Shown: positions 1-9,030, counted from the first letter of the stretch. The stretch: DNA of 64,000 bases from Litchfieldella xinjiangensis (GCF_000759345.1 NZ_JPZL01000001.1:186001-250000); one strand, 5' to 3'. Made by a program: numbers and translations. Notes: generated from the sequence alone by a model not told the origin.

Positions 1-218
1 CGGCTAGCGATCAACCCCTGGTTGCGCAGATAGCCCGCCACCAACGCCTCAGGCTGTGCGCCCAGCGTCATCAGGGTGACGATCTCGCGCCGATTGAGAT
101 AGACCGTCAATGCGCGCTCGGCAGCAATCGGCTGTCGACGCAGCTCACCGAATTCGTCGACCACGTCGATCTCCAGCGTCGTAGGCAGGCGCGCATGACT
201 TAGATTGATGGCTGCCAT
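1..218 (-). CDS. fdhD: Formate dehydrogenase accessory sulfurtransferase FdhD, N-terminal part
   Basis: This is a partial gene: only the first 72 codons lie in the window and the rest runs off the left edge. The ATG at 218 is preceded by a clear AAAGGAG ribosome binding site. The visible protein reads like the FdhD N-terminus, with the 'ERALTVYLNRREIVTLMTLG' strand followed by 'AGYLRNQGLI'. FdhD passes sulfur from a cysteine desulfurase to the molybdenum cofactor before it enters formate dehydrogenase, in the cytoplasm. The gene is divergent from the formate dehydrogenase cluster that follows, which supports the call. The catalytic Cys loop is outside the window, so activity cannot be judged. 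Confidence 0.85.
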   Translation of the reverse strand, partial: MAAINLSHARLPTTLEIDVVDEFGELRRQPIAAERALTVYLNRREIVTLMTLGAQPEALVAGYLRNQGLIAS

Positions 219-302
219 TGTATAATCTCCTTTCGAGGTATTGACCATCTTCGCATCACTACCGCTTACTGTCTTTAACGCCCTCTGCGACCGGAGATCG
301 GG

Positions 303-731
303 ATGTCTACTGCCAACCGCCGCTCATTGAGCCTGACCCTCGCCAGTGAACCCAAGCAGGTCAAGGGCTTCTCGCTGGAGCAATGGCGTATCGCACGACT
401 CGAGCCGGGGAACGTCGGCCCACACGTGCTGGATCTGCAACTTTATATGACCGAGCGAAGTGCCTACCGCTTCAATCTCGGCTCGGCGGAGCCGCAACTG
501 TTCGTCCGCTGTGGTTTTGCCGGCCAGGCGGCACACCCCGATGCCATTACAGCGAGTCAGGATGTCGCCGCTGGTTGGATGGATGGTGAACAACAGGTGC
601 TCGAGACACCGATGCCACTGGCCATTCAGATCTGGCTCGAAGCCTATCTGGCACGTCATGGTGAAGCGCCGGATGCCGGACGCAAGAAAAAACGCAAGGG
701 TGCAGGCCGCGCCAGGGAGGATCTGGCATGA
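303..731 (+). CDS. DUF3305 protein of the formate dehydrogenase cluster
   Basis: A 142-residue soluble protein with no signal peptide or membrane segment and a strongly basic tail (around 'GRKKKRKGAGRAR'). It matches what I know of the DUF3305 family, which occurs almost only beside formate dehydrogenase genes. Its biochemical role is unknown; assembly or maturation of the enzyme is inferred from context. It is the first gene of the rightward cluster and overlaps the next gene by four bases (ATGA), so the two are probably translationally coupled. The ATG at 303 follows a purine-rich GGAGATCGGG stretch. Confidence 0.8.
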   Translation: MSTANRRSLSLTLASEPKQVKGFSLEQWRIARLEPGNVGPHVLDLQLYMTERSAYRFNLGSAEPQLFVRCGFAGQAAHPDAITASQDVAAGWMDGEQQVLETPMPLAIQIWLEAYLARHGEAPDAGRKKKRKGAGRAREDLA

Positions 732-1297
732 GTCGCTGGGAGCGCTGGTCGCAGCGCAAGCGTGGGTTGGTCGAGTCCGAGCCGCAACGACCCGAGCCTG
801 ACACGACGTTTGCCCCGCAAGAAGCAACGCCTTCGCTACAGGCTGACGAGCAGGCCACGCCCCTCGCTACCGAGCCGCCCGCGGAAGGGTCTCTGGATGA
901 TACCTTGCCCGACCCGGATACGCTGGGTCCGGGAAGTGACTTCAAGGCCTTCCTGGTGTCCGGTGTCAGTGCGGGCCTCAAACGCCGCGCCTTGCGTCGT
1001 ATGTATGCGATGGGCAATTACAACGTGCGCGACGGACTCGACGATTACGATCAGGATTTCAGCCAGATGCGCACCCTGGCCGAGGGTGCCGGCGAGCGCA
1101 TCCGCCAATGGGCCAAGGATAACGTCACCCGACTCGACGAAGAGAACGCCAGCGAAGAGCAGCCGGCGTCAGTCACGCCTGGTGTTGACGAAATCCAGAC
1201 CGAGCAGACGATGGCAGACGCCTCGTCAACGCCAGATGATCAGTTCCAAGACGAGCCTGCGCCAGACACGTTAGATACTGCGCCGCACAAGGTTTAA
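728..1297 (+). CDS. DUF3306 protein of the formate dehydrogenase cluster
   Basis: A 189-residue protein in which a short conserved core of about 50 residues ('DFKAFLVSGVSAGLKRRALR' followed by 'YNVRDGLDDYDQDF') is flanked by long acidic, Pro/Glu/Asp-rich and probably disordered arms. The core fits the DUF3306 family, which travels with DUF3305 next to formate dehydrogenases. The function is unknown. It starts inside the stop of the preceding gene. The acidic arms contrast with the basic tail of the DUF3305 protein, so a direct contact between the two is conceivable, but that is inference. Confidence 0.8.
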   Translation: MSRWERWSQRKRGLVESEPQRPEPDTTFAPQEATPSLQADEQATPLATEPPAEGSLDDTLPDPDTLGPGSDFKAFLVSGVSAGLKRRALRRMYAMGNYNVRDGLDDYDQDFSQMRTLAEGAGERIRQWAKDNVTRLDEENASEEQPASVTPGVDEIQTEQTMADASSTPDDQFQDEPAPDTLDTAPHKV

Positions 1298-1409
1298 TCA
1301 ACGGACACGCGATCGACTAATGAAGGGTTTGCGTAGCCTGACGAAGCGGTCAAATATATAATAATTATTACAACAAGAAATTGATGACCATGGCACCCGA
1401 TGAGACCCT

Positions 1410-3092
1410 ATGAATCTACGCTTCGACCTAGCTGGCCTGGCTAATCAGAAGGCGCAGGCAGAGGCGCACGCGCGTATCTCCTGGCCTGTCAACCTGACGC
1501 CCGCCACCGTAAGTTATACCTCCCAGGGTCACCTCCTGATCATTGGCAATGAGCGGGACTGTCGCCTGGCTGCGGCCGCCCTCGAACACAAAGGGCTGGC
1601 CTCGCTGACGCTGCTGGTCAACGAGCGCCTGAATGGAATCGACGACGCCGATGAGGCCATGTATGACGCGACGCGTCAGTTGGCCTGTCATTACGCCTCG
1701 TCACCACGAATAGGCGGCTACCTGGGCCAGTTCGTCGTCACGGTTCCCGATGAACAAGGAGAGATCGACCTGGCCAAGGCGTGCCTGCAGCGCTCCCACT
1801 TCGATCTCATTCTCGACCTGGCCGCTATGCCCACGCTGGCGTACGAGCTGCCTCCCCCCGGGTATTTCACAACAGCCTGGGGGAGCGATGCCTGCCAGCG
1901 CATAATCGACACCTTGGTCGAGCATGTCGGCGAATTCGAAAAACCCCGATACTTCACTATCGACAATGCGCTGTGCGCCCATGCCGGTCGCGGGAAGTCA
2001 GGCTGTACACGTTGTCTCGAGGTCTGCCCTGCCGATGCCATCGTGAGCCGTCAGAAGCGTATCGAGGCCTGGATCGAGATCGACCCTTTCCTTTGTCATG
2101 GCGCGGGCAGTTGCACCACAGCCTGCCCCACTGGGGCGATACAATACCGTGTTCCCGATGCACAGCGTCAGCAGGATTTCGTCTGGCGCCTGGTCGGAGC
2201 GTACCTCGAAGCAGGCGGGCAGCAGCCGGTCGTGCGCTTCGTCGAGCAGGGTTATCGGGCACGGGAAACCTCGGAGCCCGCGACACACGTCCTCGATATC
2301 CCCCTTGAAGAACTGGGCGCTGCAGGCCTCGACCAATGGCTTGCCGCCTTCGCAGCCGGGGCGTGTGAAGTCCGGGTACAAACGCATGAGGAGCTACCCC
2401 CAAGTCTAACGCGCCTGGTGGAAGACCAGCTCGCCCAGGCACATGCCTTACTGGATGCATTGGGCCACGCGCCACAGCGACTCCAATATCTAGCCGAACA
2501 TGATCTGGATGCACGGGATTCGCTGCCCTCGCTAAGCGCGATCGGGCGCCGTGAAAGCGCCCCCACTGGCGCCAAGCGTGATGCGCTGAACGAGACCTTG
2601 TCCTGGCTTGCTGCTCACGGCGCCCCCGCAAATACCCGCAGTGTCGTGCCCCATGGGGCACCTTTTGGTGCCGTGGCCGTGGATACCGACGCCTGTACGC
2701 TTTGCATGAGCTGTGTCTCGGTATGCCCCACCCCGGCGCTGGCCGGAGGCAAGGATCAACCGCAACTCAGCTTCCGAGAGGCCGACTGCGTACAGTGCGG
2801 CCTGTGTGCCGAGGCCTGCCCGGAAACGGCGATCTCCCTGGTTCCCGGTTTCCTTGCCGGGCCTGAGCGACTCGAGCGTTCCATTTGCAAGGAAGAGGCC
2901 GCCTTCGAATGCATTCACTGCGGCAAACCCTTCGCGACGGTCAGCACCATCGAGAGCATCAAGAAGAAGCTTGCCGCACACCCCTACTTCGCCGGCGATG
3001 CCCTGTCACGGCTCGAGATGTGCGAGGACTGCAGGGTCAAGGATGTCTGGCACGAGATGGCACGCAATCCCGAGGCTCAACTGAAGGTATAG
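1410..3092 (+). CDS. Poly-[4Fe-4S] ferredoxin-type protein of the formate dehydrogenase cluster
   Basis: A 560-residue cytoplasmic iron-sulfur protein. Cys clusters are visible at C199/C202/C206, C229/C235/C239, C429/C432/C435/C439 and C460/C463/C466/C470, the typical CxxCxxCxxxCP ferredoxin pattern. Two extra CxxC pairs lie at C501/C504 and C538/C541. The middle (about residues 250-425) has no cysteine motif except isolated residues. Such proteins accompany this class of formate dehydrogenase and may act as an electron hub or in cluster delivery; the exact role is not established. It is separated from the DUF3306 gene by about 110 AT-rich bases that may hold a promoter, and is followed two bases later by the chaperone gene. 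Confidence 0.8.
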   Translation: MNLRFDLAGLANQKAQAEAHARISWPVNLTPATVSYTSQGHLLIIGNERDCRLAAAALEHKGLASLTLLVNERLNGIDDADEAMYDATRQLACHYASSPRIGGYLGQFVVTVPDEQGEIDLAKACLQRSHFDLILDLAAMPTLAYELPPPGYFTTAWGSDACQRIIDTLVEHVGEFEKPRYFTIDNALCAHAGRGKSGCTRCLEVCPADAIVSRQKRIEAWIEIDPFLCHGAGSCTTACPTGAIQYRVPDAQRQQDFVWRLVGAYLEAGGQQPVVRFVEQGYRARETSEPATHVLDIPLEELGAAGLDQWLAAFAAGACEVRVQTHEELPPSLTRLVEDQLAQAHALLDALGHAPQRLQYLAEHDLDARDSLPSLSAIGRRESAPTGAKRDALNETLSWLAAHGAPANTRSVVPHGAPFGAVAVDTDACTLCMSCVSVCPTPALAGGKDQPQLSFREADCVQCGLCAEACPETAISLVPGFLAGPERLERSICKEEAAFECIHCGKPFATVSTIESIKKKLAAHPYFAGDALSRLEMCEDCRVKDVWHEMARNPEAQLKV

Positions 3093-3094
3093 CC

Positions 3095-3715
3095 ATGATC
3101 GACTCACGGATGCTCGATGAACACAGTGCACTGCGAGCGGACATCTATCGTCTTCTCGCCCGGCTGATCGTCGCCCCGCCTGACAATGACCTGATGGACT
3201 TTCTGTCGGGCCTGGAAGGTGAACCCGACGGCGGCCCCCTTGCGACGCAGTGGTCGTTATTGGCCGAAGCGGCAAAAAGCAGCGATCGCACGGCACTGGA
3301 GCGCGCCCATTTCCGCCACTTGGTCGGCGTGATCGAGGGCGAAGTGGTTCCTTACGGCTCCTGGTACTTGCACGGCACGTTAATGGACGAATTTCTTGTC
3401 CATCTCAGGTCCGACTTGAGGCAACTGGGCTTTGAGCGTCGGCAGTATACCCATGACCCCGAAGACCATTTCTCGGCCCTGTGCGAAGTCATGGCACTGT
3501 TGGTCGAGACCCGCTCCCAGGAACAAGGCCGGTTCTTCCAGCGTCATCTCGCCCCCTGGGCGATGGCCTGCATGAAGGATCTTTCGGCTGTCGATACGGA
3601 CCTTTACGCCGCCGTGGGTGGATTGGCGGGTGCTTACCTGGAACTCGAGAACGAGCGCCTGGTTGTCGGGCCACAACATGACGCTGTCAGGATGATTGAC
3701 CTCACGCCAGGTTAG
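3095..3715 (+). CDS. TorD-family molybdoenzyme chaperone
   Basis: A 206-residue, mainly helical protein of the TorD/DmsD family, recognisable by 'RADIYRLLARLIVAPPDNDL' near the N-terminus and 'VVPYGSWYLHGTLMDEFLVH' near residue 90. The family binds Tat signal peptides of molybdoenzymes and holds the apoenzyme for cofactor insertion. The likely client is FdhA, encoded just downstream, which has a Tat signal. The start at 3095 was chosen because the reading frame open further upstream overlaps the ferredoxin gene and the protein alignment begins here. Confidence 0.85.
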   Translation: MIDSRMLDEHSALRADIYRLLARLIVAPPDNDLMDFLSGLEGEPDGGPLATQWSLLAEAAKSSDRTALERAHFRHLVGVIEGEVVPYGSWYLHGTLMDEFLVHLRSDLRQLGFERRQYTHDPEDHFSALCEVMALLVETRSQEQGRFFQRHLAPWAMACMKDLSAVDTDLYAAVGGLAGAYLELENERLVVGPQHDAVRMIDLTPG

Positions 3716-3804
3716 CGGCTCGCCAATCGCCGACTCACCGTTAAACAAGCATGACCGTGACGAAACACTAGAAAAACGATAAGCAACACCGAGGAGAACG
3801 ACAG

Positions 3805-4005
3805 ATGCGCAAGAACCACAACCCTCAGCGTCGCGACTTTCTGCGTACGCTCGGCGCCGGTACCGCGGCAGCAGGCGCTGCCGCTGCAATCGGCCATGTC
3901 ACCTTCGTTCAGGCCGACACTCCCAAGACGACGGAAACCGAGACGAATGAGAATTACCGGGAAACCGAGCACGTGCGTGCTTTCTACGCCTCGCTGCGTG
4001 ACTGA
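3805..4005 (+). CDS. Small Tat-signal protein of the formate dehydrogenase region
   Basis: A 66-residue protein made almost wholly of a twin-arginine signal (QRRDFLRTLG, residues 8-17, then an Ala/Gly-rich stretch) and a short tail ending 'NYRETEHVRAFYASLRD'. It fits the family annotated as formate dehydrogenase region Tat target. It has a strong GAGGAGAAC ribosome binding site and lies 25 bases before fdhA. Its role is unknown; it could be a small subunit of the exported enzyme or a Tat co-factor. The length is normal for the family. Confidence 0.85.
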   Translation: MRKNHNPQRRDFLRTLGAGTAAAGAAAAIGHVTFVQADTPKTTETETNENYRETEHVRAFYASLRD

Positions 4006-4030
4006 CCGCCAGGGATAAAGGACCGCGACC

Positions 4031-6883
4031 ATGCGATTGACACGTAAATCTTCGACGGCCCCGGCAACCGGCCTGGGCATTTCACGCCGGCAGTTCATGC
4101 AGCGTAGCGGCATGGCCACCGGCGGGTTGGCGGCCGCCGGCTTTCTTGGCAACCGGATGATGCAGCCGGCGCAAGCCGCCGACAAGACACCGGTATCCGA
4201 TGCGCCTGTCGAGACCAAGCGCACTATCTGTTCTCACTGCTCCGTCGGCTGTGGTGTATATGCCGAAGTGCAGGAAGGCGTATGGACCAAGCAGGAACCC
4301 GCTTTCGACCATCCCATCAACCGCGGAGCGCACTGTGCCAAGGGCGCCTCGCTTCGCCAACATGGGCATTCCACCCGCCGCCTGAAGTATCCAATGAAGC
4401 TGGTGGGCGGCGAATGGCAGCGCATGAGCTGGGACGATGCTGTCAACGAGATCGGTGACAAGTTGCTCGAGCTTCGCGACCAGTATGGCCCGGACAGCGT
4501 CTACTGGCTGGGATCGGCCAAGTTCAGCAACGAACAAGCCTATTTCATGCGCAAGTTGGCCTCGATGTGGGGAACCAACAATACCGATCACCAGGCGCGT
4601 ATCTGTCACTCGACCACCGTTGCCGGGGTAGCCAATACCTGGGGTTACGGGGCGATGACCAACTCGCTGAATGACTTGCAGAATTCCAAGTCCATCATTT
4701 TGATCGGCTCGAACCCGTCCGAGGCGCATCCGGTCGGCATGCAGCATTTCCTGCTTGCCAAGGAACGCAACAACGCCGAGATCATCGTCGTCGATCCACG
4801 CTTTACCCGCACTGCGGCCAAGGCGACTCAATACGTTCGCATCCGCCCCGGCTCCGATGTCGCCTATGTCTGGGGTCTGCTGTGGCACATCTTCGAGAAC
4901 GGCTGGGAAGACACCGAATACATTGAGCAACGTGTCTATGGCATGGATGAAGTACGTGCCGAAGTAGCCCAGTTCACTCCTGAGGTCGTCGAAAACATCA
5001 CCGGTGTGCCGGAATCGGTCATGTACGATACCGCCAAGCGCCTCGCCGACAATCGTCCGGGCTGCATCGTCTGGTGCATGGGTGGCACCCAGCACACGAC
5101 GGGCAACAACAATACCCGAGCGTACTGCATTCTCGAATTGGCATTGGGCAACATCGGCAAGTCCGGTGGCGGTGCCAATATCCTGCGCGGTCACGATAAC
5201 GTGCAGGGCGCCACCGACCTCGGCCTCGGCTCCGACTCGCTGCCTGGGTATTACGGCCTTGCCGAAGGTGCATGGCAGCACTGGTCCAAGGTATGGGATG
5301 TCGATTACCCGTGGCTGCAGTCACGTTTCGACGATACCGAGTACGCCGATGGCAAGCCCATGAACACCAGCGGCATTACCGTGTCCCGCTGGGTAGATGG
5401 CGTACTCGAGGAAGACGAGAATATCTCCCAGCGGACCGCGCTAAAGGCGATGTTCTATTGGGGCCACGCGGTCAATTCCCAGACCCGCGGGCCGGAAATG
5501 CAGAAGGCGATGCAGAAGCTCGACATGATGGTGATCGTCGACCCCTACCCGACCGTCGCTGCCGTCATGCACGGCAAGACCGACGGGGTCTATCTGCTTC
5601 CCGCGTGCACCCAGTTCGAGACGACAGGCAGCGTGACCGCGACCAACCGCTCGCTGCAGTGGCGAGACAAGGTCATCGAGCCGATGTTCGAATCCAAACC
5701 CGACCACGAGATCATGTATCTCTTCGCCCGTAAGCTCGGCTTTGGTGATCAGTTGGTCAAGAATATTGCCCTGAATGGCGATGAGCCCTTCATCGACGAT
5801 ATCCTTCGCGAGATCAACCGCGGCATGTGGACGGTAGGCTATACCGGCCAGAGTCCCGAGCGCCTCAAGGAACACCAGAAGAACTGGCATACCTTCAGCT
5901 TCCGCAACCTGCGGGCCGAAGGCGGCCCCGCCGACGGCGACTATTATGGCTTGCCCTGGCCCTGCTGGGGCACGGCCGAGTTCGGCCACCCCGGTTCGCC
6001 CAACCTCTACGACACCAGCGTACCTGTCATGGAAGGCGGCATGGGGTTCCGGGCCCGCTTCGGCATCGAACGCGACGGGGTATCGCTGCTTGCCGATGGT
6101 TCGGCCCCGGTCGAGTCGGAGCTCGACGACGGCCACCCCGAGTTCACCGACCAATTGCTCAAGGATCTGGGTTGGTGGGATGAACTCAGTGAGGAGGAAA
6201 AGGCCGCAGCCGAGGGCAAGAACTGGAAGACCGACCTCTCGGGCGGCATTCAGCGGGTCGCCATCGAGCATGGTTGCGCCCCGTACGGTAATGCCAAGGC
6301 GCGTGCAGTGGTCTGGACCTTCCCGGATGGCGTCCCCAAGCATCGCGAACCGCTCTATACGACACGGCGCGACCTGGTGGCCGACTACCCCACCTGGGAC
6401 GACTTCGAGTCACTGTTCCGCCTCCCCACAATGTACAAGAGCGTTCAGCAGCGTGACCGCTCCGATCAATACCCGATCATCCTGACCTCGGGGCGCCTGG
6501 TCGAGTACGAAGGGGGCGGCGAGGAAACCCGTTCCATGTCCTGGCTGGCCGAGCTTCAGCAGGAGATGTTCGTCGAGATCAACCCAGCGACCGCCAACGA
6601 CCTGGGCATCGGCGATGGCGATACGGTATGGGTCGAAGGAGCCGAAGGTGGCCGGGTCAAGGTCAAGGCCATGGTGACGCCACGCGTGGATCGCGGCGTG
6701 GCGTTCATGCCCTTCCACTTCGGCGGCATGTTCCAGGGTGAAAACCTGCATGACAAGTATCCAGAAGGATCGGCCCCCTACGTTCTTGGCGAAGCGGCCA
6801 ACACCGCGACGACCTATGGCTACGATCCCGTGACCTTGATGCAGGAAACCAAATGCACGATCTGTCGGATCGAGCGCGCCTGA
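4031..6883 (+). CDS. fdhA: Formate dehydrogenase catalytic subunit (Cys type, Tat-exported)
   Basis: A 950-residue molybdopterin (bis-MGD) oxidoreductase that oxidises formate to CO2. The Tat signal is SRRQFMQRSG at residues 18-27. The [4Fe-4S] cysteines are C67, C70, C74 and C102. The metal ligand lies in 'DHQARICHSTTVAG', where C192 (TGT codon) takes the place of the selenocysteine found in E. coli FdhG/FdhF. The C-terminal molydopterin-dinucleotide-binding domain contains 'TSGRLVEYEGGGEETRSMSW'. The subunit should act on the periplasmic side with FdhB and FdhC. An inverted repeat follows the stop codon. Confidence 0.93.
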   Translation: MRLTRKSSTAPATGLGISRRQFMQRSGMATGGLAAAGFLGNRMMQPAQAADKTPVSDAPVETKRTICSHCSVGCGVYAEVQEGVWTKQEPAFDHPINRGAHCAKGASLRQHGHSTRRLKYPMKLVGGEWQRMSWDDAVNEIGDKLLELRDQYGPDSVYWLGSAKFSNEQAYFMRKLASMWGTNNTDHQARICHSTTVAGVANTWGYGAMTNSLNDLQNSKSIILIGSNPSEAHPVGMQHFLLAKERNNAEIIVVDPRFTRTAAKATQYVRIRPGSDVAYVWGLLWHIFENGWEDTEYIEQRVYGMDEVRAEVAQFTPEVVENITGVPESVMYDTAKRLADNRPGCIVWCMGGTQHTTGNNNTRAYCILELALGNIGKSGGGANILRGHDNVQGATDLGLGSDSLPGYYGLAEGAWQHWSKVWDVDYPWLQSRFDDTEYADGKPMNTSGITVSRWVDGVLEEDENISQRTALKAMFYWGHAVNSQTRGPEMQKAMQKLDMMVIVDPYPTVAAVMHGKTDGVYLLPACTQFETTGSVTATNRSLQWRDKVIEPMFESKPDHEIMYLFARKLGFGDQLVKNIALNGDEPFIDDILREINRGMWTVGYTGQSPERLKEHQKNWHTFSFRNLRAEGGPADGDYYGLPWPCWGTAEFGHPGSPNLYDTSVPVMEGGMGFRARFGIERDGVSLLADGSAPVESELDDGHPEFTDQLLKDLGWWDELSEEEKAAAEGKNWKTDLSGGIQRVAIEHGCAPYGNAKARAVVWTFPDGVPKHREPLYTTRRDLVADYPTWDDFESLFRLPTMYKSVQQRDRSDQYPIILTSGRLVEYEGGGEETRSMSWLAELQQEMFVEINPATANDLGIGDGDTVWVEGAEGGRVKVKAMVTPRVDRGVAFMPFHFGGMFQGENLHDKYPEGSAPYVLGEAANTATTYGYDPVTLMQETKCTICRIERA

Positions 6884-6895
6884 CGACGCAGGAGA

Positions 6896-6919
6896 CCTGG
6901 CGGGCAACGACCCGCCAGG
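6896..6919 (+). other. Intercistronic hairpin between fdhA and fdhB
   Basis: A perfect 9-bp inverted repeat (CCTGGCGGG, six-base loop, CCCGCCAGG) lies between the fdhA stop and the fdhB ribosome binding site. There is no T tract, so it is not a standard terminator. It could stabilise or process the fdhA part of the mRNA. Confidence 0.55.
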
Positions 6920-6935
6920 CGATAAGGAGAACACC

Positions 6936-7568
6936 ATGGCCCAGATGAAATTCATGTGTGATGCCGAACGTTGCATCGAATGCAACGGCTGCGTCACTGC
7001 ATGCAAGAACGCGAATGAAGTGGAATGGGGCGTCCAGCGCCGTCGTGTGGTCACCCTCAACGATGGCGAAGCCTCCGAAGTATCGATCTCGGTGGCGTGT
7101 ATGCATTGTGATGACGCGCCCTGCATGGCGGTTTGCCCGACCGATTGTTTCTACAAGACCGATGACGGCATCGTGCTGCATGACAAGGACCTGTGTATCG
7201 GCTGCGGCTACTGCCTGTACGCATGTCCTTTCGGTGCACCGCAATTTCTCAAGCAGAGCGCCTTCGGTGAACGTGGCAAGATGGACAAGTGCACGTTCTG
7301 CGCCGGCGGCCCGGCCGATTCCAAGGAAGAAGAGTACGAGAAATACGGCGCCAATCGCATCGCGGAAGGCAAGCTGCCCCTGTGTGCCGAAATGTGCTCG
7401 ACCAAGGCATTGCTTGCCGGTGATGCCCAGACGGTGGCTGACATCTTCCGTCAACGTGTCGTGCACCGCGGTCACAAGGACGGTGCATGGTCCGAGGTGA
7501 ACCGGCAGGGACCGGATACGGCCGCTGCCATGGACCACCTGGCATACGATGCAACCCGCCAAGGGTGA
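6936..7568 (+). CDS. fdhB: Formate dehydrogenase iron-sulfur subunit
   Basis: A 210-residue ferredoxin-like electron-transfer subunit. Four cluster motifs can be seen: 'CIECNGCVTAC' (C13 onward), 'CMHCDDAPCMAVCP', 'CIGCGYCLYACP' and a split motif 'CTFC ... CAEMC'. This is the four-cluster pattern of FdnH/Fdh3B subunits, but there is no C-terminal membrane helix as in E. coli FdnH. It should carry electrons from FdhA to the cytochrome b subunit FdhC. It has its own TAAGGAGA ribosome binding site and follows fdhA in the operon. Confidence 0.92.
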   Translation: MAQMKFMCDAERCIECNGCVTACKNANEVEWGVQRRRVVTLNDGEASEVSISVACMHCDDAPCMAVCPTDCFYKTDDGIVLHDKDLCIGCGYCLYACPFGAPQFLKQSAFGERGKMDKCTFCAGGPADSKEEEYEKYGANRIAEGKLPLCAEMCSTKALLAGDAQTVADIFRQRVVHRGHKDGAWSEVNRQGPDTAAAMDHLAYDATRQG

Positions 7569-7577
7569 GGAGGCTTC

Positions 7578-8633
7578 ATGTCGAAGCAAAAGAGGACCAT
7601 GACGTTGACCGGCTGGCTGGCCATCATGTTGATGATGGTCATGTCACTGGGCTTCGCCAGCCAGGCAATGGCGCAATCCGCCGATCCAGAACGCGAGCTC
7701 ACCACCTCGGTCGGGGCCGCCACGCCCGATACCTGGCGACAAGTCAGGAGCGGCGAGACGGGACCTAACTTTCGGGACTCTCGCGCTGAGTCGACGTATA
7801 ACCTGATCAACGCCAGCGGCGAAAGCTGGCGTCAGATACGTAACCGTTGGGTCTCGCCTTTCGGCCTGATCGCCATCGGTGGCATGCTCGGCTTGATCAC
7901 ATTGTTCTACCTGATCTTCGGCCGCAAGGAACTCGATGAGCCGCGTACCGGCCGCAAGCTCTTGCGCTGGACACTGCTCGAACGCTCGCTGCATTGGACC
8001 GTGGCGACCCTGTTCATCGTCCTGGCATTGACCGGCCTGAATCTGCTGTTTGGCAAATTCGTATTCCGCGGCCTGTTGGGTGATGCTTTCTGGGGCGCCA
8101 TGATCTCGGGCACCAAGATACTGCATAATTATCTCGGCCCTATCTTCGGTGTCCTGCTGGTGATCCTGTTGGCCAAGTTGTTCTGGCATAACATTCCCAG
8201 GAAGCACGATCTGACATGGTTCAAGAAAGGCGGCGGCTTGATCGGCAAGGGCCATGCTGATGCCGGTTTCGCCAATGCGGGCGAAAAGGGATGGTATTGG
8301 CTACTGGCCACGGCCGGCATAGCGGTCATCGCAAGCGGCTTGGTGCTCGATTTCCCCAATTACGGTCAAGGCCGGGACACCATGCAGTGGGCCAACGTGA
8401 TTCACGCAGTCGGCGCCTTGGGGCTCACCGCAGTGGCACTCGGACATATCTATATCGGCACCGTGGGTACCGAAGGCTCCCTGGAAGGGATGGCCACAGG
8501 CTATGTCGATGAATGCTGGGCCAAGGAGCACCACAACCTTTGGTACGAAGAGGTCAAGGACAAGACCGTATCCGCCGAAGAAGCGGGACGTTCCGGCCTG
8601 GATGACGAACCCGCGCCACAGCGAACGAGCTAG
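7578..8633 (+). CDS. fdhC: Formate dehydrogenase cytochrome b subunit
   Basis: A 351-residue membrane subunit of the cytochrome b561/FdnI type. A signal or anchor helix lies at about residues 10-31, a short periplasmic segment follows, and then four membrane spans begin near 'SPFGLIAIGGMLGLITLFYL'. Candidate haem-ligand histidines lie in 'ERSLHWTVATLF', 'TKILHNYLGPIF' and 'NVIHAVGALGLTAVALGHIY'. It should pass electrons from FdhB to quinone. It lies nine bases after fdhB and is followed by a terminator, so it closes the operon. Confidence 0.9.
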   Translation: MSKQKRTMTLTGWLAIMLMMVMSLGFASQAMAQSADPERELTTSVGAATPDTWRQVRSGETGPNFRDSRAESTYNLINASGESWRQIRNRWVSPFGLIAIGGMLGLITLFYLIFGRKELDEPRTGRKLLRWTLLERSLHWTVATLFIVLALTGLNLLFGKFVFRGLLGDAFWGAMISGTKILHNYLGPIFGVLLVILLAKLFWHNIPRKHDLTWFKKGGGLIGKGHADAGFANAGEKGWYWLLATAGIAVIASGLVLDFPNYGQGRDTMQWANVIHAVGALGLTAVALGHIYIGTVGTEGSLEGMATGYVDECWAKEHHNLWYEEVKDKTVSAEEAGRSGLDDEPAPQRTS

Positions 8634-8651
8634 GGACACAACACGCTTCAT

Positions 8652-8677
8652 GACACCGCCCACGGGCGGTGTCTTTT
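8652..8677 (+). terminator. Rho-independent terminator after fdhC
   Basis: A 9-bp stem (GACACCGCC / GGCGGTGTC) with a CACG loop is followed by TTTTGTT. It lies 18 bases after the fdhC stop and separates the formate dehydrogenase operon from the DUF1244-moaB-moeA genes. Confidence 0.85.
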
Positions 8678-8712
8678 GTTATGCTGGGACGATTCACCAA
8701 GGAGACTTTGCC

Positions 8713-9030
8713 ATGCACGATCTCGATCCTTCCACCCGCACCGAACTCGAGGCTGCTGCCTTCCGTCGCCTGCTGGCGCACCTGGATGCCAACAAGGACG
8801 TGCAAAACATCGACCTGATGATTCTGGCCGACTTCTGTCGGAATTGCCTATCGAAATGGCTCGTCGCTGCTGCAGAGGAACGAGGCACTTCTCTCGACTA
8901 TGAAGCCGCACGGGAGTATGTCTACGGCATGCCGTATTCAGAATGGAAAACGCATCATCAGGCCCCAGCCAGACCCGAACAACTCGAGGCACTCGAGGCA
9001 CGTCAGAAAAACAAGCAGGCCAAGGCATGA
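8713..9030 (+). CDS. DUF1244 protein
   Basis: A 105-residue protein of the DUF1244 family, recognisable by 'ADFCRNCLSKWLVAAAEERG' and 'YGMPYSEWKTHHQ'. The CRNC pair could bind a metal. The function is not known. The start at 8713 has an AAGGAGAC ribosome binding site; an upstream in-frame start would run back into fdhC and its terminator. The gene overlaps moaB by four bases (ATGA), so it is co-translated with molybdenum cofactor genes. Confidence 0.85.
   Translation: MHDLDPSTRTELEAAAFRRLLAHLDANKDVQNIDLMILADFCRNCLSKWLVAAAEERGTSLDYEAAREYVYGMPYSEWKTHHQAPARPEQLEALEARQKNKQAKA

Noticed and set aside
1298-1409. Promoter before the poly-ferredoxin gene
   Set aside because: The AT-rich stretch contains TATAAT, but no -35 box at a usable distance could be found.
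4082-5281. 399-codon minus-strand frame opposite fdhA
   Set aside because: An antisense shadow of fdhA with no independent evidence.
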